Assembly (NCBI RefSeq): GCF_014836645.1
Contig: NZ_JACSQM010000004.1
Span: 1 to 64,000, forward strand
Direction of reading: 5' to 3'
DNA: 64,000 bases
DNA from: Fictibacillus norfolkensis
Lineage (GTDB): Bacteria > Bacillota > Bacilli > Bacillales > Fictibacillaceae
A program made the translations under genes and the position numbers. Of the stretch, positions 55,760 through 64,000 are shown one piece after another. The first letter of the stretch is position 1; the number at the start of each line of letters is the position of its first letter. The notes beneath the pieces are model-generated. The model saw only the letters and a program-made list of their open reading frames with translations, was not told the origin of the DNA and did not search any database.

Positions 55760-56503
55760 TTGCTTTATAAAGTTGAAGGAATCGTCATTAAAACCTTTCC
55801 GTATGGTGAATCCAATACAATCATCACTTTGTATACAAAAGAATTTGGGAAAGTCGGCGTAATGGCAAGAGGAGCCAAAAAGCCCAAAAGCCGCTTTACT
55901 TCCATTACGCAACTTTTTACATACGGAATTTTTGTTTTTCAAAAAGGCCGAGGGCTCGGAACTTTACAGCAAGGCGAGGCGCTTTCTTCTTTTAGAAAAA
56001 TAAGAGAAGATCTCGTGAAAACCGCTTATGCCGCTTATCTAGCAGAACTATTAGACAGAAACACTTCTGAGGATGATCTTAAGCCAGATCTTTTCGGATG
56101 GATTAAACAATCATTAGAATATATCAATCATGGGATAGATCCCGAGGTCATAACCTTTCTATTCGAACTAAAAATAATGAAAACATCCGGAATCGTACCT
56201 GAGTTGAGTAAATGTGTTTCATGTCACTCAACAGAAGGCGATTTTTCTTTCTCTATTAGAGAAGGTGGTTTCCTTTGTGAGAGGTGTTCATACAAAGATC
56301 CTTATAGAATGCGGATCTCACGGGGCGCAGTAAAACTGCTTCATATGTTCTATCACCTTGATCTTGCACGACTTGGAAACGTTTCTTTAAAAAAAGAAAC
56401 CAAAAGAGAGCTTCGAATGTTGTTTGACGCTTACATGGACGAATATTCAGGAGTGTTTTTAAAATCAAAGAAGTTTCTGAAACAATTAGATGATTTATCG
56501 TGA
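55760..56503 (+). CDS. recO: DNA repair protein RecO
   Basis: A 247-residue recombination mediator that helps load RecA onto SSB-coated DNA. The N-terminal OB-fold has KVEGIVIKTFPYGESNTII (3-21) and GARKP-like GAKKPKSR. The zinc site is C152-x2-C155 ... C173-x2-C176. The TTG start is preceded by GAGGGTGGTG. A terminator follows. In B. subtilis glyQ-glyS come next; here ccpN does. Confidence 0.94.
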   Translation: MLYKVEGIVIKTFPYGESNTIITLYTKEFGKVGVMARGAKKPKSRFTSITQLFTYGIFVFQKGRGLGTLQQGEALSSFRKIREDLVKTAYAAYLAELLDRNTSEDDLKPDLFGWIKQSLEYINHGIDPEVITFLFELKIMKTSGIVPELSKCVSCHSTEGDFSFSIREGGFLCERCSYKDPYRMRISRGAVKLLHMFYHLDLARLGNVSLKKETKRELRMLFDAYMDEYSGVFLKSKKFLKQLDDLS

Positions 56504-56538
56504 AAAACTGTGAAGCTTTTAATCTTTACAGTTTTTTT
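56504..56538 (+). terminator. rho-independent terminator after recO
   Basis: The stem AAACTGT-g-AAG / CTT-t-ACAGTTT is followed by TTTTT. Confidence 0.75.
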
Positions 56539-56540
56539 AG

Positions 56541-56569
56541 TTCGCTTTCTCACATGAATAGGTTATAAT
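56541..56569 (+). promoter_or_regulatory. candidate promoter of ccpN-yqfL
   Basis: TATAAT (56564-56569) lies 17 bp after TTCGCT (56541-56546), a weak -35. Transcription would start near 56577, so the in-frame ATG at 56571 cannot be the translation start. Confidence 0.6.
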
Positions 56570-56609
56570 AATGAGAATAAGTATAACACATTGGATGCGG
56601 CAAAAGGTG

Positions 56610-57254
56610 GTGTACACGATCGAACTTAATAAGAGGCAGCAAAAAATCATTGAAATTGTTAAAGATAATGGGCCGATTACAGGTGAACATATCGCAGATC
56701 AACTTGATCTTACAAGAGCTACACTCAGACCCGATCTTGCCATTCTAACGATGGCAGGTTATTTAGATGCTAGACCGAGAGTTGGTTATTTTTATACCGG
56801 GAAGACAGGTTCTCAGCTCCTAACGGAAAAAATAAAAAAGATTAAAGTTGCGGAATTCACATCGATGCCTGTTGTCGTTCAAGATTCAGCGACGGTATAC
56901 GAAGCTATATGTACGATGTTCTTGGAGGATGTTGGTACTTTATTTATCATTAATAAGAACGGACATCTTGCTGGTGTAGCTTCACGAAAAGATTTATTAA
57001 GAGCAAGCATGGGGAAACAAGAAATCAATAGTATCCCTATCAACATTATTATGACAAGAATGCCTAATATCACATATTGTTTTAAAGAGGATTATCTATT
57101 AGATATCGCACACATCTTAATCAGAAAACAAATTGATTGTCTTCCAGTCGTAAAACGCTCAGATGATGAGAGTGGTTTTGATGTAGTCGGTAGGATTACG
57201 AAGACGAATATCACAAAGGCTTTTGTGGAATTAGCACATGATGAATTACTATAA
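56610..57254 (+). CDS. ccpN: CcpN, gluconeogenesis repressor (HTH + CBS pair)
   Basis: About 214 residues. A DeoR/HTH_11-type helix-turn-helix (GPITGEHIADQLDLTRATLRP, about 17-37 as landmark) is followed by RVGYFYTG and two CBS domains (about 70-210). In B. subtilis CcpN represses gapB and pckA on glycolytic carbon sources. The start is uncertain: GTG at 56610 (or 56607) gives a protein aligned with the 212-residue B. subtilis form, though AAAAGG is only two or three bases before it. The ATGs at 56571 and 56595 have no ribosome site. Confidence 0.88.
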   Translation: MYTIELNKRQQKIIEIVKDNGPITGEHIADQLDLTRATLRPDLAILTMAGYLDARPRVGYFYTGKTGSQLLTEKIKKIKVAEFTSMPVVVQDSATVYEAICTMFLEDVGTLFIINKNGHLAGVASRKDLLRASMGKQEINSIPINIIMTRMPNITYCFKEDYLLDIAHILIRKQIDCLPVVKRSDDESGFDVVGRITKTNITKAFVELAHDELL

Positions 57255-57272
57255 TTGAATGGGGAGGCCAAC

Positions 57273-58088
57273 ATGACAGGACGTCCTATCGTATATGTCG
57301 TTTCCGATTCAGTCGGAGAAACGGCAGAGTTGGTTGTTAAAGCGGCGGCGAGCCAATTTAATTCAAATGGTATAGAGATTAAGAGAGTTCCCTATGTGGA
57401 AGATAAAGAGACGATTGATGAAGTCATCTCATTAGCGAAGGATCATAATGGGATTATTGCATTTACACTTGTCGTGCCTGAAATAAGCGAGTACGTTGCT
57501 CAGCAGGCTGCGTTGCACAACATACCTACAGTGGACATCATGGGTCCGATTATGAACCAGCTGCAATCTCGGCTGAACCAAGTTCCGAGATATGAACCTG
57601 GAGTCGTGCATAAGCTTGATGATGATTACTTTCGAAAAGTAGAAGCTATTGAGTTTGCCGTAAAATATGATGATGGCAGAGATCCTAGAGGGATATTAAA
57701 AGCGGATGTTGTACTAATCGGTGTATCAAGGACTTCAAAAACACCACTTTCACAATACTTAGCACATAAACGTTTAAAGGTCGCGAATGTGCCTATTGTT
57801 CCGGAAGTAGAACCGCCTGAAGAACTGTTTAAAGTTTCACCTAACAAATGCTTCGGTCTTAAGATAACCCCTGAAAAATTAAACGATATTCGTAGAGAAC
57901 GTTTAAAGGCGCTTGGTTTAAATTCTGAAGCGAACTACGCAAACATGGAAAGAATCAAGCACGAGCTCGTCTACTTTAACAAGATCGTTGATCAGATCGG
58001 ATGCAGAGTGGTTGAAGTATCAAATAAGGCTGTCGAAGAATCAGCTAACGTGATCTACAATTTGTTTCAAGGAAAGTCTTATAAATAA
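57273..58088 (+). CDS. yqfL: YqfL, PPDK-regulatory-type bifunctional kinase/phosphorylase
   Basis: A 271-residue DUF299 protein. [17 protein letters not shown] (3-19) and the phosphate-binding [11 protein letters not shown] (about 151-161) are present. Family members regulate pyruvate phosphate dikinase or PEP synthase by reversible phosphorylation. In B. subtilis it is encoded after ccpN and modulates CcpN. The ATG at 57273 is five bases after GGGGAGG; the TTG at 57255 precedes that site. Confidence 0.92.
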   Translation: MTGRPIVYVVSDSVGETAELVVKAAASQFNSNGIEIKRVPYVEDKETIDEVISLAKDHNGIIAFTLVVPEISEYVAQQAALHNIPTVDIMGPIMNQLQSRLNQVPRYEPGVVHKLDDDYFRKVEAIEFAVKYDDGRDPRGILKADVVLIGVSRTSKTPLSQYLAHKRLKVANVPIVPEVEPPEELFKVSPNKCFGLKITPEKLNDIRRERLKALGLNSEANYANMERIKHELVYFNKIVDQIGCRVVEVSNKAVEESANVIYNLFQGKSYK

Positions 58089-58112
58089 AGCGCAAATGAT
58101 TGCGCTTTTTTA
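58088..58112 (+). terminator. rho-independent terminator after yqfL
   Basis: The stem AAGCGCAA (58088-58095) / TTGCGCTT (58100-58107) followed by TTTTTAT. It starts on the last base of the yqfL stop. Confidence 0.85.
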
Positions 58113-58273
58113 TTTTCATCATTTTACTGGTAAAACGGAGAGAGTTTTATTATAATATTACATTGTGATTAAATTTTATAAGTTTGTCCAAAATAGTGAT
58201 AAATTGAGGATGCTAATTTAAGGCAAATGCTCTCATATGAAGGAGAATCACTGTAAAAGTAGAACATAAGAAT

Positions 58274-58741
58274 ATGGAAAAATTAATTGGTAATGTATTT
58301 GTTGATGCAGATGCTTGTCCTGTTGTAATAAAGGAAGAAATATTTAAGTTCTCCAAAATGTTTGATTTTGAACCCATATTCGTTACATCTTACGCTCATG
58401 CGAGTAACACGGACCAGCCTGGCCGTTGGATATTGGTCGATGCAAGTCCTGAAGAAGTTGATCTTTACATACATAATCATTCTAAAAGAAATGATCTTGT
58501 TGTGACTCAAGATCATGCCCTCGCAAGCCTTCTTCTTTCAAAAGGGGTTTACGTCATCACCCCTAGAGGGAAACAGTTTCAAGAGAATGAAATGGAACAA
58601 GTGCTTCATGAACGTTATATGTCTGCAAAAGCTAGGCGTTCTGGCAAGCATTCAAGAGGACCTGCTAAATTTAAAAAAGAGGACACAGAAAGATTCTGCA
58701 CAGTTTTTTGCGAAATCCTGTCGAATGTTGAAGGAAAATAG
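58274..58741 (+). CDS. yqxD: YqxD, YaiI/DUF188 family protein
   Basis: A 155-residue protein with the family motifs VDADACPVV (about 10-18) and VTQDHALASLLLSKG (about 77-91), suggesting a PIN-like nuclease fold. Biochemical function is unproven. Conserved position directly before dnaG. The ATG has only a weak ribosome site upstream. Confidence 0.9.
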   Translation: MEKLIGNVFVDADACPVVIKEEIFKFSKMFDFEPIFVTSYAHASNTDQPGRWILVDASPEEVDLYIHNHSKRNDLVVTQDHALASLLLSKGVYVITPRGKQFQENEMEQVLHERYMSAKARRSGKHSRGPAKFKKEDTERFCTVFCEILSNVEGK

Positions 58742-58800
58742 AATTGTGCCACGAATATATATCTAGTGTCTAAAAGAAACAGAGATTCTGTGGTGGTCAT

Positions 58801-60609
58801 ATGGAACGTATACCTGAGGACTTAATAGAGAAGGTCAGATCATCAAGCGATATTGTTGACGTGATCAGCGATTATGTTCCTCTTAAGAAACAAGGCAGAA
58901 ATTATTTTGGCCTATGTCCCTTTCATGGGGAAAAATCGCCATCTTTTTCTGTCTCACCTGAAAAACAAATTTACCATTGTTTCGGTTGTGGAGCAGGAGG
59001 CAATGTTTTTTCTTTTTTGATGAACATTGAAGGGTACTCTTTTATTGAAGCTGTAACACAGCTTGGGAAAAAAAGTGACATCGAACTTCCTCAAATTCAT
59101 CAGCAAAACTTCTCCGAGAAAAGCTCTGACGAGAAAAAGGCGATGACTGAGATTCATGAGTTGTTGGCTAAATTGTATCATCACTGCTTACTTCACACAA
59201 AACAAGGAAGGCCAGCTTTAGAATATTTGGAGAAGAGGGGATTCACAAGAGAATCCATAGAGCGGTACCAAATTGGTTATGCCCCAGATTCTTGGGAGAC
59301 CGCTTCACAATTTCTCCAAAAACGAGGAATGGACCTGCACATCGCTGAAAAAGTTGGGTTGATCGGAAAGAGACAATCTGATGGAAAACCGTATGATCGA
59401 TTTAGGAATCGAGTCATGTTTCCGATTTGGGATCGTACAGGTGCAGTGGTCGCTTTTGGTGGCCGGGTTTTAGACGGAAAGGATGAGCCTAAGTACCTTA
59501 ACAGTCCAGAGTCTAAGATCTTCCAAAAAGGAAGAACTCTTTATGGGTTAAACCTTGCACGTGCAGAGATGAGGCAGAAACAACATGCTGTCATTTTTGA
59601 AGGGTATGTAGATACAATTGCAGCTTTCAGAGCAGGCGTTACAAATGGTGTTGCTTCATTAGGTACTTCGTTAACTGAAGATCATGCAGCCATTTTGAAA
59701 CGAAATGTTCAATCTGTCACAATCTGTTATGACTCTGACCGAGCTGGCGTGGAAGCAGCGTTTCGAGCTTCAGAAATTTTAACAAAACAAGGCTGTACCG
59801 TGAAGATTTCACAGATGCCTGATGGAATGGACCCCGATGACTATATTTCGAAATTTGGAAACGATTCGTTTTTAAAAGATATAATAGGGGCTAGCCTAAC
59901 TGTGATGGCATTTAAAATACAATATTACAGACGCGGGAAAAACCTTCGAGATGAAGGAGAACGGATGATCTATATCGAAGAGATTATCCAAGAAATAGCG
60001 CGTCTGCCAAAAGCGGTTGAACGAGATCATTATCTCCGCCAGATCGCTTCTGAATTTAATCTTTCATTGGATGCTCTAAAACAACAGCAGACACAGACTA
60101 CAAAGCAACTGCAAAGGTCTAAGGATAACGCCCCTAAAAAGCGGGATAATAATTTTAGAATACAAACACTTTTGCAAAAGTCATTGTTGCCGAGAAATCT
60201 GAATGCTGAACGTATTGTTCTTGCTCATATGTTAAAAAGTGAGGAAGCCGCTTTTTTAATTCAGGAAAAGTTGGATTCAGGCTTTAATGTTGAAGAGCAT
60301 AATGCGATTGCTGCATACTTATATGCCTTTTATGAAGAAGGAAACAAACCCAATGTAGGGTTGTTCATGCAGCGTATCGACGATGATAAATTAAGGAAAT
60401 TAGCTTCAGAATTGGCGATGCTTACAATCAGTGAAGAACTGAATGAAATAGAGCTCGCGGATTATATTCGTATTATTACTAGCTATCCTTTATTGCGGGA
60501 GATACAAGAAAAAGAAAAACAGCAAGAAGACGCAATAAGAAGGAATGAAATAAAACTGGCAGCCCAAATTGCCCAAGAAATTATGAGAATGAAAAGATCT
60601 CTTAAATAA
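58801..60609 (+). CDS. dnaG: DNA primase
   Basis: A 602-residue primase. The zinc-binding domain is C39-x2-H42 ... C60-x2-C63. The TOPRIM catalytic core includes FEGYVDTIAA (about 264-273) and YDSDRAGVEAA, and the C-terminal helicase-interaction domain follows (about 450-602). It makes RNA primers at the replication fork. GGTGGTC precedes the ATG. It lies in the macromolecular synthesis operon with sigA. Confidence 0.97.
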   Translation: MERIPEDLIEKVRSSSDIVDVISDYVPLKKQGRNYFGLCPFHGEKSPSFSVSPEKQIYHCFGCGAGGNVFSFLMNIEGYSFIEAVTQLGKKSDIELPQIHQQNFSEKSSDEKKAMTEIHELLAKLYHHCLLHTKQGRPALEYLEKRGFTRESIERYQIGYAPDSWETASQFLQKRGMDLHIAEKVGLIGKRQSDGKPYDRFRNRVMFPIWDRTGAVVAFGGRVLDGKDEPKYLNSPESKIFQKGRTLYGLNLARAEMRQKQHAVIFEGYVDTIAAFRAGVTNGVASLGTSLTEDHAAILKRNVQSVTICYDSDRAGVEAAFRASEILTKQGCTVKISQMPDGMDPDDYISKFGNDSFLKDIIGASLTVMAFKIQYYRRGKNLRDEGERMIYIEEIIQEIARLPKAVERDHYLRQIASEFNLSLDALKQQQTQTTKQLQRSKDNAPKKRDNNFRIQTLLQKSLLPRNLNAERIVLAHMLKSEEAAFLIQEKLDSGFNVEEHNAIAAYLYAFYEEGNKPNVGLFMQRIDDDKLRKLASELAMLTISEELNEIELADYIRIITSYPLLREIQEKEKQQEDAIRRNEIKLAAQIAQEIMRMKRSLK

Positions 60610-60651
60610 TCGGGATGTAAAATGGTTGAAGTTTTGGAAGGAGGGGATCGA

Positions 60652-61782
60652 ATGGCTGAGAAACCAAACCGTCAAGGAACGGAAGGCGAATTAACCATCG
60701 ATCAAGTTAAAGAACAATTAGTTGAGGCCGGTAAAAAGCGAGGGCGGCTAACATATACTGAAATCACAAGTAAGCTGGCACCTTTTGAACAAGATTCTGA
60801 TCAAATGGACGAGTTCTATTCATACCTTGAAGAACAAGGTGTTGAAGTTGCTGAAGCGTCTGAAGATGCAGAAGATGAAGAGAACCCTAAGTTCGAAATG
60901 GAAAAAGAGGAAGAAGAATTCGATCTTAATGACTTGAGCGTACCACCAGGTGTTAAAATTAACGATCCAGTCCGTATGTACTTAAAAGAAATCGGACGTG
61001 TAGACTTACTTTCAGCAGACGAAGAGATCGAACTAGCAAAACGTATTGAGAACGGTGATGAAGAAGCCAAACGCCGTCTTGCAGAAGCTAACTTACGACT
61101 TGTCGTAAGTATTGCCAAGCGTTATGTTGGTCGTGGAATGCTGTTCCTTGATCTTATCCAAGAAGGTAACATGGGATTGATTAAAGCTGTTGAAAAGTTC
61201 GACTATGACAAAGGATTTAAATTTAGTACGTATGCAACATGGTGGATTCGTCAAGCAATCACGCGTGCGATTGCTGACCAAGCTCGTACGATACGTATCC
61301 CGGTGCATATGGTTGAAACGATCAACAAACTGATTCGTGTTCAACGTCAGTTACTTCAAGATCTTGGGCGTGAACCATCACCAGAAGAAATCGGCGCTGA
61401 GATGGAACTCACTCCTGAGAAGGTTCGAGAGATTCTCAAGATCGCTCAGGAGCCAGTCTCTTTAGAAACACCTATCGGTGAAGAAGACGATTCTCATCTT
61501 GGTGATTTTATTGAAGATCAGGATGCATTAGCTCCTTCGGAAGCTGCGGCTTATGAGTTATTGAAAGAGCAGCTTGAAGATGTTTTAGATACCTTAACGG
61601 ATCGTGAAGAAAACGTTCTTCGTCTACGTTTCGGACTTGACGACGGGCGTACTCGTACCCTTGAAGAAGTAGGTAAAGTGTTTGGCGTAACGCGTGAACG
61701 TATCCGTCAGATCGAAGCTAAAGCACTCCGTAAACTCCGCCATCCAAGCAGAAGTAAACGATTAAAAGACTTTTTAGAATAG
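60652..61782 (+). CDS. sigA: primary RNA polymerase sigma factor SigA (RpoD)
   Basis: A 376-residue housekeeping sigma factor (B. subtilis SigA 371). Regions visible: 1.1 with an acidic stretch, 1.2 ([17 protein letters not shown], about 104-120), 2 ([14 protein letters not shown] ... [15 protein letters not shown]), 3, and 4 with [20 protein letters not shown] (about 345-364). The ATG at 60652 follows GGAGGGG. An in-frame ATG at 60622 has no ribosome site and is rejected. A terminator follows. Confidence 0.97.
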   Translation: MAEKPNRQGTEGELTIDQVKEQLVEAGKKRGRLTYTEITSKLAPFEQDSDQMDEFYSYLEEQGVEVAEASEDAEDEENPKFEMEKEEEEFDLNDLSVPPGVKINDPVRMYLKEIGRVDLLSADEEIELAKRIENGDEEAKRRLAEANLRLVVSIAKRYVGRGMLFLDLIQEGNMGLIKAVEKFDYDKGFKFSTYATWWIRQAITRAIADQARTIRIPVHMVETINKLIRVQRQLLQDLGREPSPEEIGAEMELTPEKVREILKIAQEPVSLETPIGEEDDSHLGDFIEDQDALAPSEAAAYELLKEQLEDVLDTLTDREENVLRLRFGLDDGRTRTLEEVGKVFGVTRERIRQIEAKALRKLRHPSRSKRLKDFLE

Positions 61783-61784
61783 AA

Positions 61785-61815
61785 AGTTTGCCCAATTCTG
61801 GGCAAGCTTTTTTTA
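61785..61815 (+). terminator. rho-independent terminator after sigA
   Basis: The stem TTGCCCA (61788-61794) / TGGGCAA (61799-61805), extended by AAG/CTT, followed by TTTTTTT. Confidence 0.87.
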
Positions 61816-61948
61816 TTTCTTTCATTTTACTTATTATTCCACCTCAATGCAAACTCATCAAAAACTCATTTTCTCATACAATTTCCTGCATAATTCTTTT
61901 TGTTGCTTGCTTATTCTTCTATATATTAAATTAAAAATTCTTTAAATC

Positions 61949-61978
61949 TTGTAAAAATTCAGCCTTTATATCTATAAT
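61949..61978 (+). promoter_or_regulatory. sigma-A promoter of the acyl-CoA dehydrogenase gene
   Basis: TTGTAA (61949-61954) and TATAAT (61973-61978) with an 18-bp spacer. Transcription should begin near 61985, inside a cre-like site. Confidence 0.65.
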
Positions 61979-61983
61979 AAATA

Positions 61984-61997
61984 TGTAAGCGCATACA
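61984..61997. promoter_or_regulatory. cre (CcpA) site at the transcription start
   Basis: TGTAAGCGCATACA matches TGWAANCGNTNWCA at 13 of 14 positions and overlaps the predicted start of transcription, a position favouring CcpA repression. Confidence 0.68.
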
Positions 61998-62035
61998 AAT
62001 AAAAGCGTAAATTTATTAAAGGGTGGGATGCAACC

Positions 62036-63175
62036 ATGAATTTTACATTAACAGAAGAGCAGTTGATGATTCAAAAAATGATGAGAGAATTTGCAGATGA
62101 AGTGGTAGCTCCGGGAGCTGAAGCAAGAGATAAAAATAAAGAATTCCCGGTAGAGATTTTTCAAAAGCTTTCTAAATTAGGAATGATGGGTCTCCCTTTT
62201 TCTGAAGAATACGGTGGAGGCGGAGCTGATACTATAAGTTTTGCTATTGCTGTTGAAGAATTGAGCCGCGCTTGTGGATCTACTGGAATTACATATTCTG
62301 CACATGTATCTTTAGGTGGAGCTCCCTTAAACCTATTTGGAACGCACGAACAAAAAGAAAAATATCTGACGCCAATCTGTACAGGTGAATCTCTGGGAGC
62401 ATTCGGGTTAACAGAACCAAATGCAGGCTCTGATGCAGGTGGTACAGAAACAACGGCGAAAACGGAAAATGGTGAGTGGGTGATTAATGGCTCAAAATGT
62501 TATATCACGAACGCGAGCTATGCCAAGCACTTAGCATTAACTGCGATTACAAATAGAAATGGTAACGATAAAGAAATCTCTGCGATTATCGTACCAACAG
62601 ATGCTAAAGGGTTCCGTGTTATCGATAATTACGAGAAAATGGGTCTTCACTCTTCAAATACCACTGAACTTTTTATGGAAGATGTCAGAGTGCCTGAAGA
62701 AAACCTTTTAGGAAAGCGCGGAGACGGCTTTAAACAGTTCCTGGTGACATTGGATGGCGGAAGAATAGGTATTGGTGCGATGGCAGTAGGAATTGCACAG
62801 GCGGCCTATGAGAAGGCTCTAACATATGCAACCGAACGGAAACAATTCGGAAGATCTATTTCGAAATTCCAGGCGATCCAATTTAAGTTGGCCGATATGG
62901 CGATGAAGATCGAATTGGCTAGATTAATGGTATATAAAGCAGCATGGCTAAAAGATCAAGGTAAGAAGTTCTCAAAAGAAGCCTCGATGGCAAAATTATA
63001 TGCATCAGAAGCATGTATGCAGATCTGTTCTGAATCGGTTCAAATACATGGCGGTAATGGCTATATGAGGGATTACCATGTAGAACGTTATTTCAGAGAT
63101 GCTAAACTTCTTGAGATTGGAGAAGGTACATCAGAGATTCAGCGTATCGTTATTGCAAGAGAGATCGGCTGCTAA
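62036..63175 (+). CDS. acyl-CoA dehydrogenase
   Basis: A 379-residue FAD enzyme for the first step of beta-oxidation. FAD/substrate motifs [14 protein letters not shown] (about 122-135), YITNASYA, and the C-terminal [15 protein letters not shown] carry the catalytic Glu363. It is short/branched-chain-type by this motif position, similar to B. subtilis MmgC/AcdA. GGGTGGGATG precedes the ATG. It is probably co-transcribed with the acyl-CoA synthetase gene 33 bases downstream and subject to glucose repression through the cre site. Confidence 0.93.
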   Translation: MNFTLTEEQLMIQKMMREFADEVVAPGAEARDKNKEFPVEIFQKLSKLGMMGLPFSEEYGGGGADTISFAIAVEELSRACGSTGITYSAHVSLGGAPLNLFGTHEQKEKYLTPICTGESLGAFGLTEPNAGSDAGGTETTAKTENGEWVINGSKCYITNASYAKHLALTAITNRNGNDKEISAIIVPTDAKGFRVIDNYEKMGLHSSNTTELFMEDVRVPEENLLGKRGDGFKQFLVTLDGGRIGIGAMAVGIAQAAYEKALTYATERKQFGRSISKFQAIQFKLADMAMKIELARLMVYKAAWLKDQGKKFSKEASMAKLYASEACMQICSESVQIHGGNGYMRDYHVERYFRDAKLLEIGEGTSEIQRIVIAREIGC

Positions 63176-63208
63176 CAATCGTTAATAGACCAAGTGATGG
63201 GGTGAATT

Positions 63209-64000
63209 ATGGCTGAACTAATGAAAGTGACTGTAGGGGATTGTTTAAGAAAACAAGCGTTGAAACTTAAGGATCAAGAAGCTATGGTTTACAGCAAACT
63301 AGGAATTCGCTATACCTATCAAGAATTTTATGACTTAACGACTAAAGTTGCCAAAGGTCTGATGGCGATGGGAATAGAAAAAGGAGATCATATAGCTGTT
63401 TGGGCCACAAATGTACCCGAATGGCTGTTGCTCCAATTCGGGTCAGCTAGAGCTGGAGCCGTTTTAGTCACGGTCAATACGAATTATCAATCTTCTGAAC
63501 TAGATTATTTATTGAAGCAGTCTGATGCAAAAGCTTTATTCTTTATCGAACAATTCCGTACTACTTCTTACAAATATATGGTAGATTCCGTTCAAGAGAG
63601 ATTAACGGAATTTCCTGTATTGAAACATTTTATTCAACTGGATGCTGAATCTTCATCTTATGAAACATTCTCAGATATGTTGAAAGCTGGGAATGTCGTA
63701 TCTGATGAAGAACTTCAAAGAAGAGAATCATCTCTTCATTGCGATGATGTGATCAACATGCAATACACTTCTGGAACGACAGGGTTTCCGAAAGGGGTCA
63801 TGTTGACGCATTACAATATTGTTAATAATGCAAGACAGATCGCAGATAGTATGAACTTAACAAGTGCAGATCGATTGTGCATTCCTGTTCCTTTCTTTCA
63901 TTGTTTTGGCTGTGTTTTAGGAACCCTTGCTGCCGTTTCAGTTGGAGCTACGATGGTGCCAATCGTACAATTTGATCCGCAAGAAGTTTTAGAAACGGTT
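63209..64000 (+). CDS. AMP-binding acyl-CoA synthetase (partial, runs off the window)
   Basis: The first 264 codons of an adenylate-forming enzyme, open to the window edge. MAELMKVTVGDCLRKQALK leads into the AMP-binding domain; the P-loop YTSGTTGFPKGVM is at about 190-202 and PFFHCFG at about 230-236. It would activate a fatty acid to acyl-CoA, feeding the dehydrogenase upstream. Chain-length preference cannot be told. GATGGGGTGA precedes the ATG. Confidence 0.9.
   Translation, partial: MAELMKVTVGDCLRKQALKLKDQEAMVYSKLGIRYTYQEFYDLTTKVAKGLMAMGIEKGDHIAVWATNVPEWLLLQFGSARAGAVLVTVNTNYQSSELDYLLKQSDAKALFFIEQFRTTSYKYMVDSVQERLTEFPVLKHFIQLDAESSSYETFSDMLKAGNVVSDEELQRRESSLHCDDVINMQYTSGTTGFPKGVMLTHYNIVNNARQIADSMNLTSADRLCIPVPFFHCFGCVLGTLAAVSVGATMVPIVQFDPQEVLETV

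Noticed and set aside
56571..56609. ATG at 56571 as the ccpN start
   Set aside because: It is only two bases after a TATAAT element, upstream of the predicted transcript start, and has no ribosome site.

Overview
The window reads as a chromosomal segment of an endospore-forming Bacillaceae (Firmicutes). The evidence is an intact sporulation sigma factor (sigK), an alpha/beta spore protein, germination protease, sda, yqfC/yqfD, and the B. subtilis-like order yqeG-yqeH-aroE-yhbY-nadD-yqeK-rsfS-yqeM ... comER/comEA-EB-EC ... holA, rpsT, gpr, lepA, hemW, hrcA-grpE-dnaK-dnaJ-prmA-rsmE-mtaB, rpsU-yqeY, yqeZ-floA-yqfB, yqfC-yqfD-phoH-pgpH-ybeY-dgkA-cdd-era, yqzL-recO, ccpN-yqfL, yqxD-dnaG-sigA. Strong purine-rich Shine-Dalgarno sites, many TTG/GTG starts and U-tract terminators fit this. 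A Fictibacillus-like member is possible, but the genus cannot be fixed from sequence alone.

Layout. 1-2.3 kb: a lipoprotein/DUF350 pair on the minus strand, sigK, a spore SASP and a 24-residue membrane microprotein. 2.4-4.2 kb: an M3 oligopeptidase. 4.3-4.5 kb: a frameshifted minus-strand membrane mini-gene. 4.7-9.9 kb: a minus-strand mrp Na+/H+ antiporter operon (A-C-D-E-F-G) with no mrpB. 10-11.1 kb: a lipoprotein, then sda with a DnaA-box cluster upstream. 11.2-16.2 kb: the yqeG-yqeM housekeeping operon. 16.3-23.9 kb: an accessory block placed between yqeM and comER. It holds a sigma-54 activator, GntP permease and 3-hydroxybutyrate dehydrogenase, then a class I ribonucleotide reductase (nrdAB) behind NrdR-like boxes and a cobalamin riboswitch. 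23.9-29.8 kb: the competence genes, yqzM and holA. 29.8-30.1 kb: 21-bp tandem repeats and an orphan hairpin. 30.2-43.7 kb: rpsT, gpr, yqxA, lepA, hemW, the heat-shock operon with CIRCE, and RNA/protein methylation genes. 43.9-61.8 kb: deoC, rpsU and the rest of the conserved cluster up to dnaG-sigA. 62-64 kb: acyl-CoA dehydrogenase and the start of an acyl-CoA synthetase gene, with a cre-like site at the promoter.

How it works together. Most of the window is core machinery: replication (holA, dnaG, the DnaA/Sda checkpoint), ribosome assembly (yqeH, rsfS, yhbY, lepA, era, ybeY, rpsT, rpsU), protein folding (hrcA operon), DNA uptake (comE), transcription (sigA) and sporulation. Regulation is visible in the DNA: CIRCE, DnaA boxes, a sigma-54 promoter with three copies of a 16-bp palindrome, cre-like sites, NrdR-like boxes plus a B12 riboswitch, and a terminator whose 3' arm is the yqfC Shine-Dalgarno.

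Three genes expected from related genomes are absent from their usual slots: mrpB, spoIIP (between gpr and yqxA) and glyQS (between recO and ccpN). Two copies of a long Bacillaceae-type hairpin repeat are present, and one is interrupted by a second, unrelated hairpin element. I saw no IS element, prophage, CRISPR array, tRNA or rRNA.
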